Positions 17,250-26,170 of a stretch of DNA of 64,000 nucleotides are shown piece after piece. The stretch spans positions 62,001 through 126,000 of the forward strand of contig NZ_JBHLJR010000009.1 of assembly GCF_043677095.1 (NCBI RefSeq), read 5' to 3'. The stretch comes from Natronococcus roseus (lineage in GTDB: Archaea > Halobacteriota > Halobacteria > Halobacteriales > Natrialbaceae). A program made the position numbers and the translations under genes. The notes beneath the pieces are model-generated. The model had not been told where the DNA came from. It made no database searches and saw only the letters and a program-made list of their open reading frames with translations. The stretch's first letter is position 1, and each line of letters starts with the position of its first letter.

Positions 17250-17705
17250 ATGTTCCCAGTTGAAGTGTTTCGCTCACCTCCAGTGCCCGCACTGCCAGTC
17301 TGAATCGGTGACCAAGTACGGCAGCTATCGAAAATATCAGCGGTATCACTGTGAAAATTGTGGACGCACGTTCAATGACAAGATCGGCCTTGAGAAGCTG
17401 TTGTTCGCTTCTACTTGTTGCTTCGGTTCAACACGAGTATCCGCCAGTTAGATGCTGAACTTGACGTCTCTTGCCAGTCACTTCGCCAGCGCGTCGAGCA
17501 GTTCGCCAGAACGCTCGACGCGCCTTCTCTCGATCTCGTTGGCCCGGTCGAGATCGATGAGCTCTATATCACCACAGGGCGGAAAGGCTGCAAGCGCGAC
17601 CAAGAGTCGCGCTCGCGTGGTCTCTCGAAATGTGGATGAGGAAGCTACGCCGAAGACAAACCACCGGTGTTCACGCTCGCCGATCGTGGTCGCGACCAAC
17701 TCAGG
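17250..17705 (+). pseudogene. IS1595-like transposase remnant
   Basis: The start MFPVEVFRS at 17250 is followed by a frameshift. The frame from about 17275 has a zinc ribbon (CPHCQSESVTKYG, CENCGRTFND), then loses the usual TGT-F-HSK segment. Another frame gives LLLRFNTSIRQLDAELDVS, VEQFARTLDAPSLDLVGPVEIDELYIT (first catalytic Asp), GRKGCKRDQESRSRGLSK. A third gives EDKPPVFTLADRGRDQL, where homology stops. At least three lesions and a missing C-terminus make it dead. It ends exactly where the convergent nuclease-like gene ends, so its insertion may have set that gene's 3' boundary. Confidence 0.75.
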
Positions 17706-19308
17706 AGCCTGTTACAAACGGTGTCTTATATACATGTGATCCAGCATTGAATGCCTCTCCTAGTCGGTCAAGCAACAAATTGGGGACCGAATCGCTGAAA
17801 GCGAACACCTGCCCTGAAATGAAGGGCTTCGAGTAGAAATTAGTGGTATAATCGAAATTAGCAAGAATATCTAAGTGCTCGATACCCTCATCGTCGGTTG
17901 ATCCGACATGATTATCCTTCCTCGCCACCGGTTCACCTGACACTGCGTAGACTTCAGGATCATCCAGATCGCTACTTACCATGAACCTCGTAGGACCTAG
18001 TGCATATTCCCGGACAAGATTGTCATCTACTGCAGAGAATTCATTTTTCAATACAACCATTGTCAGATCGTCTGGATTCGCTTGCTTGATCGCACTGATC
18101 TGGTCACGAGTTTTGTCGGTTACCTTCTTCCGAACGTAACTCCTCTCCCCGCTAGGGGCAGAAAAGACACCGACAAGACGTTTCTCATTTGTTTCGCGAG
18201 CACGTGTCACTTCCACCCAAATCTGTTCGCCGTCAACGAGGAGCCCAAAATCCGGATCTTTCCCTGCAACCGTTGGCTCCATTGTGACAGTATGATCAAC
18301 AAACTCCCGTCGCAACGCATTACACACATCAAGTTCCGCGAGACCGTCGCCATACTTCTCGCGATCGAGCAACATTTGACGGAGCGAACCAATCGAGTCT
18401 TGGTTAAGGTCGATCGTTTCACAGCAATGATCCAGATAGACTAATTTTGCTATAGAGATTAGCTCGAATTCCTCTTGCGACCAATCCCGCTCATTATTAC
18501 GCTGTCGAAGCACAGCTCGAAAGTCACTCCGATCAATTTCATGTGATAAAAACCGAGGAAGGTCGTAGGAGCCTGCTGACTCCAAACTCTCTACCCAGTC
18601 AGAACCAAGCAGAGTGCCCAATCGTGGATAAGCCGTAGCATTCTCCGCGATGGTATCGTAATCCACTCCAATACCATAGGAGTCGAGGTTCGACGCTGGT
18701 TGGTGCCGGAAGTCATCTAAAATTAAGCTTCCTTTCACCAGTGTATCATCCGTATCTGCGTTCAATGCACTAGAAGTATCTATTCCTTCTATCTCGGCAA
18801 TGTCAGTCAATAAGCCTACGATCGTTTCGCCGTAGTTCTCTAAGTCCTTGCTTCCGGTCCTAGCCTCGTGATAGGCACCAAGCAGACTTTCAACAGCCCG
18901 TTCAAAAAACATAGGAGAAGATTCATACCACTGCTTTAGTTGTGTACACAACTCTTCGATATTATTGACGAATAGGTGAGGGAGGTACGTTGCGATATAT
19001 TCCTGCGTGTAGTTGGGATTGTCAACTGATTCTTCAAAAAACTCGGTAGCAAGGTCTGGATCAGTCTCACCAATTGCCTGTAGAGATCGTTCAAGATCAC
19101 TGTCTAGGATCTCCTCCGCCTGCACAAGTGTTTTGATTACGTCGAGTGCCAGTTTCGGCTCCACATCTGCACACTCAGCGACGATCATATCGATCTCCCG
19201 AATATCACGATTTCCGGCCTTGATCGCGTCAAGCGTCGTCTGAAGCTGCTGTTTGCAATTCTCTTGCGAACCTAATAACTGGTACAACCGCTTGTCCTCA
19301 GTATTCAT
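17701..19308 (-). CDS. Candidate PD-(D/E)XK nuclease with helical N-terminal region
   Basis: A GGAG Shine-Dalgarno-like motif lies 8 bases before ATG 19308, which I take as the start; TTG 19326 is the alternative. This gives 535 residues. Roughly residues 1-290 are helical and acidic, with repeat-like spacing reminiscent of HEAT or TPR arrays. From about residue 320 there is LAELDVCNALRREF, then DPDFGLLVDGEQIWVEVTRA. The order E, D, then ExT on adjacent strands fits the PD-(D/E)XK nuclease core (approximately E325, D353, E366-V-T368). The rest has DKTRDQISAIKQ and a C-terminal mixed domain. No methyltransferase or helicase is adjacent. It sits beside a tyrosine recombinase in AT-rich DNA, as defence nucleases often do. 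Function is inference. Confidence 0.6.
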   Translation of the reverse strand: MNTEDKRLYQLLGSQENCKQQLQTTLDAIKAGNRDIREIDMIVAECADVEPKLALDVIKTLVQAEEILDSDLERSLQAIGETDPDLATEFFEESVDNPNYTQEYIATYLPHLFVNNIEELCTQLKQWYESSPMFFERAVESLLGAYHEARTGSKDLENYGETIVGLLTDIAEIEGIDTSSALNADTDDTLVKGSLILDDFRHQPASNLDSYGIGVDYDTIAENATAYPRLGTLLGSDWVESLESAGSYDLPRFLSHEIDRSDFRAVLRQRNNERDWSQEEFELISIAKLVYLDHCCETIDLNQDSIGSLRQMLLDREKYGDGLAELDVCNALRREFVDHTVTMEPTVAGKDPDFGLLVDGEQIWVEVTRARETNEKRLVGVFSAPSGERSYVRKKVTDKTRDQISAIKQANPDDLTMVVLKNEFSAVDDNLVREYALGPTRFMVSSDLDDPEVYAVSGEPVARKDNHVGSTDDEGIEHLDILANFDYTTNFYSKPFISGQVFAFSDSVPNLLLDRLGEAFNAGSHVYKTPFVTGS

Positions 19309-19423
19309 GTATAATTCTCCTATCAATCTTTACGCGGTGTGTTCCAAAGAGAGTAAGGGATCTCAACTACTCGGTCATTTCGCGATAGTGTTTTACAGAG
19401 ACGGTATTTCAAGAAGGCTGAAG

Positions 19424-20563
19424 TCACTTTTTCCGTATTTCGTCGATTGACTTAGCGAGATCTTTCGTCTTGAGGTCACTGTAGGCCTCGTGAGTCGTTT
19501 CAATCGATTTGTGACGCAGTACTTGTTGGGCCTTTTCGGATTCGCCGAGCGCGTACAGCTCGGCGCCGAGTCCGCGACGTGCTCCGTGGGGCTTGAGATA
19601 CTCGTGTCCGTCCTCGAGTTCGATGTTCGCCTCGTCGGTAAGACGTTTCATCACTCGTCGTGCTCCTTCCTTGGAAATCGACGGCGGTGCGATTTCGTGT
19701 TTACGGAGTAGATCGTCGAGGACGGCTGTCTTCGACGTATCACCTCTCTCTTCAAGCGTCTTCAGCAGCCGATCTTCACCGAGTTCTGCCTCGAGGACAC
19801 TGTGTTTCGACTGAAACTGGCCGGTCGGGAACACCGGCCACTCGTCAGTCGGTGGGTCAACGTATTTTCGATGGCGCTCAAGGACGTCGCGAGCAGCTTT
19901 CGGTAGCGGGACTTCTTCGAGATGGCGAGACTTCCCGAAGACGGATAGAACGTGCTTCTCAAGATCGACATCGCCCCACGAAATACCGTCGCGTTTCTCG
20001 TCTTTCGAATCGTCGAACAACTCTGCACCTCGAGCGCCAGTCTCGGCGAGCAGTACTACGATCGTCCGATCCCGCGACGCGGTCACTGGATCAGTTCGGA
20101 TCGTACCGTCGTTCGCCATATCGACGCGTTTGGTCGCATAGTTCACGATCGCTTGGCGCTGTTCCGGGGTCCAGAACTGACTCGAGGAGTCGTTCGTCTC
20201 CTCCGGGAGGTACTCAGTCGCCTTGTTCGTCTTCGCTGGGTTCGAGTCAAGTAGTTCTTCACGAACGCAGAACGAGAGGAACGCTCGTACGTATGCGAAA
20301 TACGTATTCGCTGTCGACGCCGCGATCTTGCCGTCGATCTGATCCTCACGGAGCGTATATCCGAACTCCCGAAGGTCGCCAGCCTCAAGCTCGCAAATCT
20401 CGTCGATCCCCTCACACCCACAGAACGCAGCGAATCGCTCGAGTGCCGGCCGCATAGTCGCTTTCGAGCCGTCGGACTTGATCGAGCGCTCGAGATAGCG
20501 AGAGACTGCCTCGTGGACGGCCGAATCTTGGAAGTTAGGCCGTCGATCAGTCGGAGTAGACAT
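19424..20563 (-). CDS. Tyrosine recombinase / integrase (XerC/D-like)
   Basis: A 379-residue protein. Residues 14-105 form a SAM-like core-binding domain (ALERFAAFCGCEGIDEI, TANTYFAYVRAFLSF). The catalytic domain has Arg178 (ETGARGAELF), Lys211 (SVFGKSRH), His326-x-x-Arg329 (LKPHGARRGLG), His351 (LRHKSIETTHEAY) and the nucleophile Tyr361. All catalytic residues are present, so it should be active. Haloarchaeal members serve plasmid or provirus integration. A perfect palindrome lies 40 bases upstream of the start. The nuclease-like gene downstream is on the same strand, 115 bases away. I could not identify att sites or a disrupted tRNA. Confidence 0.9.
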   Translation of the reverse strand: MSTPTDRRPNFQDSAVHEAVSRYLERSIKSDGSKATMRPALERFAAFCGCEGIDEICELEAGDLREFGYTLREDQIDGKIAASTANTYFAYVRAFLSFCVREELLDSNPAKTNKATEYLPEETNDSSSQFWTPEQRQAIVNYATKRVDMANDGTIRTDPVTASRDRTIVVLLAETGARGAELFDDSKDEKRDGISWGDVDLEKHVLSVFGKSRHLEEVPLPKAARDVLERHRKYVDPPTDEWPVFPTGQFQSKHSVLEAELGEDRLLKTLEERGDTSKTAVLDDLLRKHEIAPPSISKEGARRVMKRLTDEANIELEDGHEYLKPHGARRGLGAELYALGESEKAQQVLRHKSIETTHEAYSDLKTKDLAKSIDEIRKK

Positions 20564-20602
20564 TCGTCTGTGGGGTACAGTGTCGACCCTAGTAAGTCCC
20601 CA

Positions 20603-20624
20603 TGGTTAAATCGATGTTTAACCA
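20603..20624. promoter_or_regulatory. Perfect palindrome upstream of the integrase gene
   Basis: TGGTTAAA - TCGATG - TTTAACCA: 8-base arms with a 6-base centre, 40 bases before the integrase start. It is a likely operator, or a recombinase arm site. The GGTTAA core is shared with the TTAACCAAC repeats elsewhere in the window. Confidence 0.5.
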
Positions 20625-20723
20625 AGGCCCTCGAGAAATTGGAATTCTGCCGCCTCAGGATTTCTCGAGCATACCGAGAGCCAATGTGGGAGTTTGTAAA
20701 CTATATTCCGATATATAAATTAC

Positions 20724-22600
20724 CTCCCCCTGGAAGATGAGACTACAGTAGGTCTAGCAGGCCTAGAGAGCGCGAATTCAGAGAAATCGGTCCAGCGGTG
20801 ATACTTCAGACTCCCCCTTGACTGCTAATTTCTATTACTCACAGAACAGTTTCGGTGATCTTCCAAGATATCCATCAGTGTCGCCACTCAGAAACAGCTC
20901 TCTCGTGCGGACCGAGCGGCTCTTTACCCGATTCCGGTCTCCTTCTTCAACAGCGTAAGCGTGTTTTCCGCCGTTATGAGTGGCGTGTGTTCGTACTCGC
21001 CAGTCAGTTCGATCTGTACGAGCAGATCAACAGCTCTCCAGATCGAGTACAATAGACAGGCGAAGGCGAAATAGAAGAACCGCAGAACAAAGTTCTTCGA
21101 CGTCGTTGCCGCCATGAATCGCTTGATAGTCTTGTAGCCGCTCTCGATCTCCCACCGCGAATTATAGAAGTGAACCGCTCCTGGACGGTGGTTCGTCATG
21201 AAAACACTGTACTGCGTGTAATCGTTACTCTCAGCGTTCTCCCGTCGTCTATAGATCAGTGTCGTCTCATGCCACTCGTTCTCCCCTAAGTGGAGTTTGC
21301 GGTCAGTAACGTAGCGGTCTCGATCCCGCTGGAGTAGACGCTTTGCTTGAGCTCGTTCGCTTGTGTACATCCGCTTTGGAACAACATACCCAAGACCGCG
21401 TTGGTCGATCTCTTCGAGAATGTGCTGACTGTCGAACGCCCGATCCATCAGCACACGATCGACCTGAACGAGTTCCTGCGCGGAGTCTAGCAGATCCTCA
21501 ACGATCTCACGACGGCTCTCTCCCTTTCGAATTGGCCGAGCATCTAGCACCAACGGAACGGCCTTTCCAACCAACTGTATCGTCGCCCACTGGTAAGCGT
21601 ACTCACCATCTTTCGTACCGGGAATCTCGTCCTCGTAGCCCGTTCGATCGCCAGTGAACGGCTTTGCCTCGGTCGTATCGATCGCAACGAGTCCAGCACG
21701 ATGAAAAACTTCCGTCTCCGACACTCGGTCGATGAGCCGCTGCAACGCCTCGTGATACATCTCGCGAATCGACTCAATCGAGAGATCACGGATGTGCGCT
21801 CGATGAGCGTGTCCTAACGGTGTCCGATCTCGCTGGGAGTCATAGAGGAAACTACGTGCTCCTTCGTTCGCTGCCAGATTCTCTCGGAGCCCGAGGTATG
21901 TCTGGAGATCCCAGAACGCATTCGAGTGGATTTCACAGCTGTCCCCGCGATTGAGTGAGAAAGCTGGATGGGCGATATGACTCACCTGTTCAACAATCTC
22001 CTCTGTATGGGTGAGTACTTCGTGATCGCTAAGACAGGTCTCTTCATGGCTCTCGGAATCATGAAGCGGGTCTCTGGGAACGTCGCTGCCTTCCCTGTTG
22101 GCGTTGATGAGAACGGCTCGTACGCTCTTCTGGATGGTCTCCTGGAGATCAGGTGAAAATCGGCAGTGCCACGTCCGCCAGAGAGTTGACTGATCAGGAA
22201 GTGTCTCGAAGCCAAGCTGCTGTCGAATCGCTGGCCGGTTTTTGAGGTGCTTGAGGAGTGCTGTTTCGTGATCCCAGCCGTAGGCTTCTTTCAGCAGAAA
22301 TGCCCGTGCCAGCGTTCGCATTTCGTACATTGCTGGCTCGTCGTACTGATCATGAGGAGCCAAATCAACGTATCGCAGCGGAAGTTCACAAATGAATTCG
22401 TCAACTGAATTGTGAGCCTCGTGAGCAAACCAGACGGATGCGACTGTTTGAACATCTTCTTCGAGTGCCCCGAGCGAGCTGCGGTCGTACAATCCTGTCG
22501 TGTGGTACGCTGGCCACTCTCGGTACGAACCAGTTGCGATCGCTCGAAAGACGTCGCGTCGCGAAGTCTGCGTTGAGGCCATTGGGCGAACGCTGCTGAC
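20724..22600 (-). mobile_element. IS4-type insertion sequence, copy A (apparently intact gene)
   Basis: The left end is placed at CTCCCCCTGGAAGATGAGACTACAG (20724-20748) because the same sequence begins the two other copies, at 25786 and 33117. The transposase gene lies inside on the minus strand. I could not locate the right terminus, because copies B and C are both truncated before it; 22600 is a minimum estimate. Confidence 0.6.
20924..22582 (-). CDS. IS4-superfamily DDE transposase
   Basis: A 552-residue transposase. An N-terminal DNA-binding region (to about 190) contains FLLKEAYGWDHETALLKHLKNRP and LPDQSTLWRTWHCRF. The catalytic core has the first Asp in LVAIDTTEAKPFTGDR, the second in RVLMDRAFDSQHILEEID, and the C-terminal YNSRWEIESGYKTIK. 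The last fits the Y-x2-R-x3-E-x6-K signature of IS4-type enzymes exactly. It is longer than the 390-residue ISH3 proteins. The reading frame is intact, so this copy could mobilise itself and possibly the two defective copies. Confidence 0.9.
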   Translation of the reverse strand: MASTQTSRRDVFRAIATGSYREWPAYHTTGLYDRSSLGALEEDVQTVASVWFAHEAHNSVDEFICELPLRYVDLAPHDQYDEPAMYEMRTLARAFLLKEAYGWDHETALLKHLKNRPAIRQQLGFETLPDQSTLWRTWHCRFSPDLQETIQKSVRAVLINANREGSDVPRDPLHDSESHEETCLSDHEVLTHTEEIVEQVSHIAHPAFSLNRGDSCEIHSNAFWDLQTYLGLRENLAANEGARSFLYDSQRDRTPLGHAHRAHIRDLSIESIREMYHEALQRLIDRVSETEVFHRAGLVAIDTTEAKPFTGDRTGYEDEIPGTKDGEYAYQWATIQLVGKAVPLVLDARPIRKGESRREIVEDLLDSAQELVQVDRVLMDRAFDSQHILEEIDQRGLGYVVPKRMYTSERAQAKRLLQRDRDRYVTDRKLHLGENEWHETTLIYRRRENAESNDYTQYSVFMTNHRPGAVHFYNSRWEIESGYKTIKRFMAATTSKNFVLRFFYFAFACLLYSIWRAVDLLVQIELTGEYEHTPLITAENTLTLLKKETGIG

Positions 22601-22836
22601 TCGATCGCAAGAGTCTATCTATACTGATCAGTACAGACGGAGGCGGTACCGTTGCGGTAGCGTCACGAGAGGAGCACCCGTGAATGACCGGTGGGAGCGA
22701 GCGGCTTAGCGTAGATTTTTGCAAACAGTTCGAGCAACCGCAGGGAGTGAGGACCCGCAGCAAAAAGGTACGTCTGCAGATTGATGAAACAGCTCTTAGT
22801 CATACAGAATATAGCGGTGGAAAGCCCGAAAATCAG

Positions 22837-23622
22837 TCATAAGACTGGTTTTGCATTGTACCACAGCTGCTGAAACTGCTGATTTAATTCATTAACTAAC
22901 TCGGAGTTGCTTATCCCAACAAAGCCAAACCGCTCACTCTCAATACGAGGGTGAGGAATTTCAAGTGCTGCTTTCGAGCTGTCAATAATTTCAAATGAGA
23001 GTGTCGTTTCGTTTATTCCTCGGATTTGTACGTCAGCGTTTGTTGTTGCAACCAAATCTGGGAGAACTCCTGAAAGTGCCTCAAGCACGTCAATGTTGAA
23101 GATGAAGTCAATACTAATTTCACCAGAAGAGCTCTCAAATATCTGGGTAACCTCATCGAGAAATACATCTGTTTGAGCGTTTTTGTATGGAAGACCATAC
23201 ACTATACTGAGGTCTTCATCAATAGTTTGAACTCGGTCGCGAGTCGCTCTAATCATACTGCTACTCCCGATAGATCCTCTCCAAATACTCCCATCAAGTG
23301 GTGCTTGAGAAAAGAGGTCTGAACGGAGTCGATCAGCGATGTTTTCGAGACGATACCATTCTTGTTCTAACTCGTAGAACCGCTCCGAGAGGAGCCTATC
23401 AATTGCTGTCTTCGGATCGATAGCAGCGTATCGCTTTGGTTCATGTGATCGTGTCTGTACAAGTTGGCGATCACTCAGTCCATTCAGGATATCGTAGATA
23501 CGTCCTCGTGGGACGTTACTATCACTAGAAATCTCTGTTGCTGTTGCTGGTCCGCAAACGAGTAACGTTCGGTAAACGTCTTCCTCATAACTTGAGAGCC
23601 CCAACTCACGCAAGTCAGTCAT
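22837..23622 (-). CDS. TrmB-family transcriptional regulator
   Basis: Starting at ATG 23622 (MTDLRELGLSSYEEDVYRTLL), the usual TrmB start, gives 261 residues; a start at 23718 adds 32 unrelated residues. Residues 1-70 form the winged helix-turn-helix (ATATEISSDSNVPRGRIYDILNGL, LVQTRSHEPKRYAAIDP), followed by a coiled segment (SERFYELEQEWYRLENIADRL). The C-terminal part is a phospholipase D-like effector fold but lacks the long sugar-binding domain of full-length TrmB. It is divergent from the reductase-ferredoxin pair with a palindrome between them, so local regulation is likely. Confidence 0.85.
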   Translation of the reverse strand: MTDLRELGLSSYEEDVYRTLLVCGPATATEISSDSNVPRGRIYDILNGLSDRQLVQTRSHEPKRYAAIDPKTAIDRLLSERFYELEQEWYRLENIADRLRSDLFSQAPLDGSIWRGSIGSSSMIRATRDRVQTIDEDLSIVYGLPYKNAQTDVFLDEVTQIFESSSGEISIDFIFNIDVLEALSGVLPDLVATTNADVQIRGINETTLSFEIIDSSKAALEIPHPRIESERFGFVGISNSELVNELNQQFQQLWYNAKPVL

Positions 23623-23680
23623 ACAATCGCAACTCTGTTTCTCTGCAGATAGGTACTCTGATTCTTCGAACCCAATAATA

Positions 23681-23715
23681 TTGAAAAACACGTCGGAAGT
23701 GGCATTGTGTTTCAA
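23681..23715. promoter_or_regulatory. Inverted repeat between TrmB and reductase genes
   Basis: TTGAAAAACAC (23681-23691) pairs with GTGTTTCAA (23707-23715), with one bulged A and a 15-base spacer, in the divergent promoter region. A plausible operator for the adjacent TrmB-family protein. Confidence 0.4.
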
Positions 23716-23753
23716 CACTCTTACCGTGAGATTCAGACATCTGTCTACATCCT

Positions 23754-25136
23754 ATGGCAAAGCACAGTGACAACCGAAGTGTCGATATTGTTGTTGTCGG
23801 TGGTGGTACTGCTGGGTCGTTTGCAGCAGCAACTGCTGCCGATGCTGGACTTGACGTAGTTCTTCTTGAGCGAAAGAGCGAGTCCGAAGCCGGTCGGATT
23901 GCGTGCGGTGACGCAATTAAGGGCAAGAGCACCTTTCCGGATGTTATCAACATCGACTATCTCAAGGAGGAATCGTTCACAAACCAGAGAATCAGACGAG
24001 CGATCTTCGAGAATCCCTACGAAAACCAAGAACTTGAAGTCGAGTTTGGACGGTCTGGATCAGTCATCGACCGAAAGCGATACGGTGAAGTTCTGCTCGA
24101 GGAGGCACAACGACTCGGAGTGACTATCGAATACAACACCGTTGTGACGGAAGTCTGCCAAGAGGGCGAGCAAATCTGTGGTATTCGGGCAAAGCAAAAC
24201 GGCGACCCGATTACGTACAATGCCGATATAACGATCGACGCCGCTGGTGCTCTGTCGGTACTTCAGGATACTGCCGATTTTTCGAAGTCAACATTCGATA
24301 CGAACGTTCGCTACTCACAATTCTGTTCTGCCTACCGAGAGGTGATCGAGGTGCCAGAGCCCATTGACTGGGCCGATGCGATCAAATTCAAACCAACCAC
24401 AGAGTTGGGGTATCTCTGGTACTTTCCACGGTCGAAAAGGGAGATCAACGTTGGCCTTGGTTTTCAGATGACAGAGGAGCCGATACAGCTCGTTGAAACG
24501 CTAAAACGAGATCTACACAATCAGCCAGTCTTCGACGGCGCAACCGTCAAAAACAAACTTGGAGCAGCGCTTCCAACCCGTCGGCCGTACGACTCAGCAG
24601 TTGCCCCAGGATACATGGCAGTCGGTGATGCGGCCGCACATGTGAATCCAGCGACCGGTGGCGGAATCGGAGGTGCCGCGAAAGCGGGACACTGGGCTGC
24701 AAAAGCAGCCATCGAAGCGATAGCGATGGACGACATTTCGGAGCAAGCGCTCTGGGATTATAATCACAAAGTGATGACTGGTTTTGGAAGTCGATTCGCA
24801 GTAATTGACCTCTATAATATCTGGGGAACGGCGTACGATATCGAGACCCTCTCGGAGATCGTTGCCTCACTCCCAGGGCAGCAGCTTGCAGATGCGGTTG
24901 GCGGGTCTGGCACCCCTTCGATGGGACTTGGGCTCAAACTCAAAACGATAGCGTCCACGTTTGGCCATTGGTCGGAGTTATACGAGCTTTATCAAATTCG
25001 AAAGATCGCAAACCGACTGGCGGACCATTATACAGTGTTTCCGACGAAGAGTGAGTCCTTCCACCAATGGCAACGAAAGCGCGATGCCATCATGTCCGAC
25101 TTCTATGATGTGTGCGGTGCTCAACAGAAATACTAA
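23754..25136 (+). CDS. Geranylgeranyl reductase-family flavoprotein
   Basis: A 460-residue FAD protein. The Rossmann motif VDIVVVGGGTAGSFAAATAADAG opens the protein and ends in LLERK. CGDAIKG near residue 60 matches the cysteine-containing loop of digeranylgeranylglycerophospholipid reductases. LGYLWYFPRSKREINVGLG matches the substrate-channel motif, and AVGDAAAHVNPATGGGIGGAAKAG is the second FAD motif. Archaeal members saturate the isoprenoid chains of membrane lipids; relatives act on other prenyl compounds. The next gene encodes a 2Fe-2S ferredoxin, a credible electron donor. Haloarchaea usually have several such paralogs, so lipid core reduction is not certain. Confidence 0.85.
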   Translation: MAKHSDNRSVDIVVVGGGTAGSFAAATAADAGLDVVLLERKSESEAGRIACGDAIKGKSTFPDVINIDYLKEESFTNQRIRRAIFENPYENQELEVEFGRSGSVIDRKRYGEVLLEEAQRLGVTIEYNTVVTEVCQEGEQICGIRAKQNGDPITYNADITIDAAGALSVLQDTADFSKSTFDTNVRYSQFCSAYREVIEVPEPIDWADAIKFKPTTELGYLWYFPRSKREINVGLGFQMTEEPIQLVETLKRDLHNQPVFDGATVKNKLGAALPTRRPYDSAVAPGYMAVGDAAAHVNPATGGGIGGAAKAGHWAAKAAIEAIAMDDISEQALWDYNHKVMTGFGSRFAVIDLYNIWGTAYDIETLSEIVASLPGQQLADAVGGSGTPSMGLGLKLKTIASTFGHWSELYELYQIRKIANRLADHYTVFPTKSESFHQWQRKRDAIMSDFYDVCGAQQKY

Positions 25137-25148
25137 CAGAGGAGTACT

Positions 25149-25445
25149 ATGGAAGAATATAACGTAGAATTTGTTGCGAAAGATACTTCGATTACGGTAT
25201 CGGATACTGAAACGATTCTTCAGGCGTGCTTGAAAGAAGGATTTCCGTTAGAATACTCGTGTCGAGTCGGGATGTGTCTTGCTTGTTCAGCACGGATTAT
25301 TGAGGGGGAAGTAACCCAACCTGCAGCACGGGGTCTTACCGCCGGGGAGGCCTCTAAATACGCGTTAACTTGTATGGCTCGACCGCAATCAGACCTCAAA
25401 CTTCGATTAGGAGAATATCCCCCGAGTATCGAGAACTCCTGCTAG
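25149..25445 (+). CDS. 2Fe-2S ferredoxin (plant type)
   Basis: A 98-residue protein with the cluster-binding pattern C-x4-C-x2-C (CRVGMCLAC, residues 37-45) and the distal Cys in ALTCMARPQSD, as in plant-type [2Fe-2S] ferredoxins. It begins 12 bases after the reductase stop, so the genes are co-transcribed. It lacks the long acidic insertion of the major haloarchaeal ferredoxin and is therefore a specialised paralog. Likely role: electron supply to the flavoprotein. The ending NSC is unusual but outside the cluster site. Confidence 0.9.
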   Translation: MEEYNVEFVAKDTSITVSDTETILQACLKEGFPLEYSCRVGMCLACSARIIEGEVTQPAARGLTAGEASKYALTCMARPQSDLKLRLGEYPPSIENSC

Positions 25446-25785
25446 AACTATATCCGAACGTATTGCAACTGGCTCAAGTTACTCAGATCTCATGTGGCGA
25501 GAAATGATATTCAGCATCTCACAAAGCGTCTCTCCTATTCGATCTGAAGCCAGTTTAATTTTAACCTTAATGGCAGAATTCCTGACAACCGTCGACAACG
25601 ATAACCTCTTAAAATATCTGAACGAATCCGCTCCCATGCTCCAAGCCAAGACAGAACGAACGACTCAAATCACGTTAAATTACGTGTCTTGTGAGGTTCT
25701 GAGTCGAGGGGAGCGTTTGATGAACCAAAGTGGCGAGATAAACGTACCCTCCATATGCATTAGTCAACGTAGTCTCAACTTCTGC
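25446..25785. other. Gene-free stretch between ferredoxin gene and IS fragment
   Basis: About 340 bases. A 119-codon open frame (25492-25851) runs straight into the IS end and has no family features, so I do not call it. Nothing else recognised. Confidence 0.45.
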
Positions 25786-26115
25786 CTCCCCCGGGAAGAT
25801 GAGACTACAGGCCGTTTAGCAGGCTTGTTGTCGGTGAATTCGGACAAATAAGTCTATCGGCGATCTTTCAGACACCCTCTCAGCCGCTAATTCCTGTTAG
25901 TTTTAGAAGGGGTTCGGCGCTCTTCCGAGGTAGCTTCCAGTGTCGCCACTCAAAACCCACTCTTCCACGCGGGTAGAGTGGCTCTTCACCCAATTCCGGT
26001 CTCCTTCTTCAACAGCGTGAGCGTGTTCTCCGCCGTTGCGAGTGGTGGCTGTTCGTACTCGCTGGTCAATTCAATCTGCACAAGCAGATCAGCAACTCGC
26101 CAGATTCAGTCAGCA
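25786..26115 (-). mobile_element. IS4-type element fragment, copy B (3' end only)
   Basis: Begins with the same end as copies A and C (CCCCCGGGAAGATGAGACTACAG) and continues in homology through the transposase C-terminus (AENTLTLLKKETGIG, stop near 25988) until about 26115, where it ends abruptly 55 bases before the AbiE-like operon. Only about 40 C-terminal residues of the transposase remain. Confidence 0.75.
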
Positions 26116-26170
26116 GACTCACACGAATAGTAACTCTCTTGGGTGTTGCACAGAATTATGCAACTATAGA

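Noticed and set aside
19660..20457. 265-codon plus-strand open frame
   Set aside because: Antisense to the tyrosine recombinase, which has all catalytic residues; the shadow is Arg/Ser-rich without features.
25492..25851. 119-codon frame upstream of IS copy B
   Set aside because: It runs across the IS terminus and has no recognisable domain.
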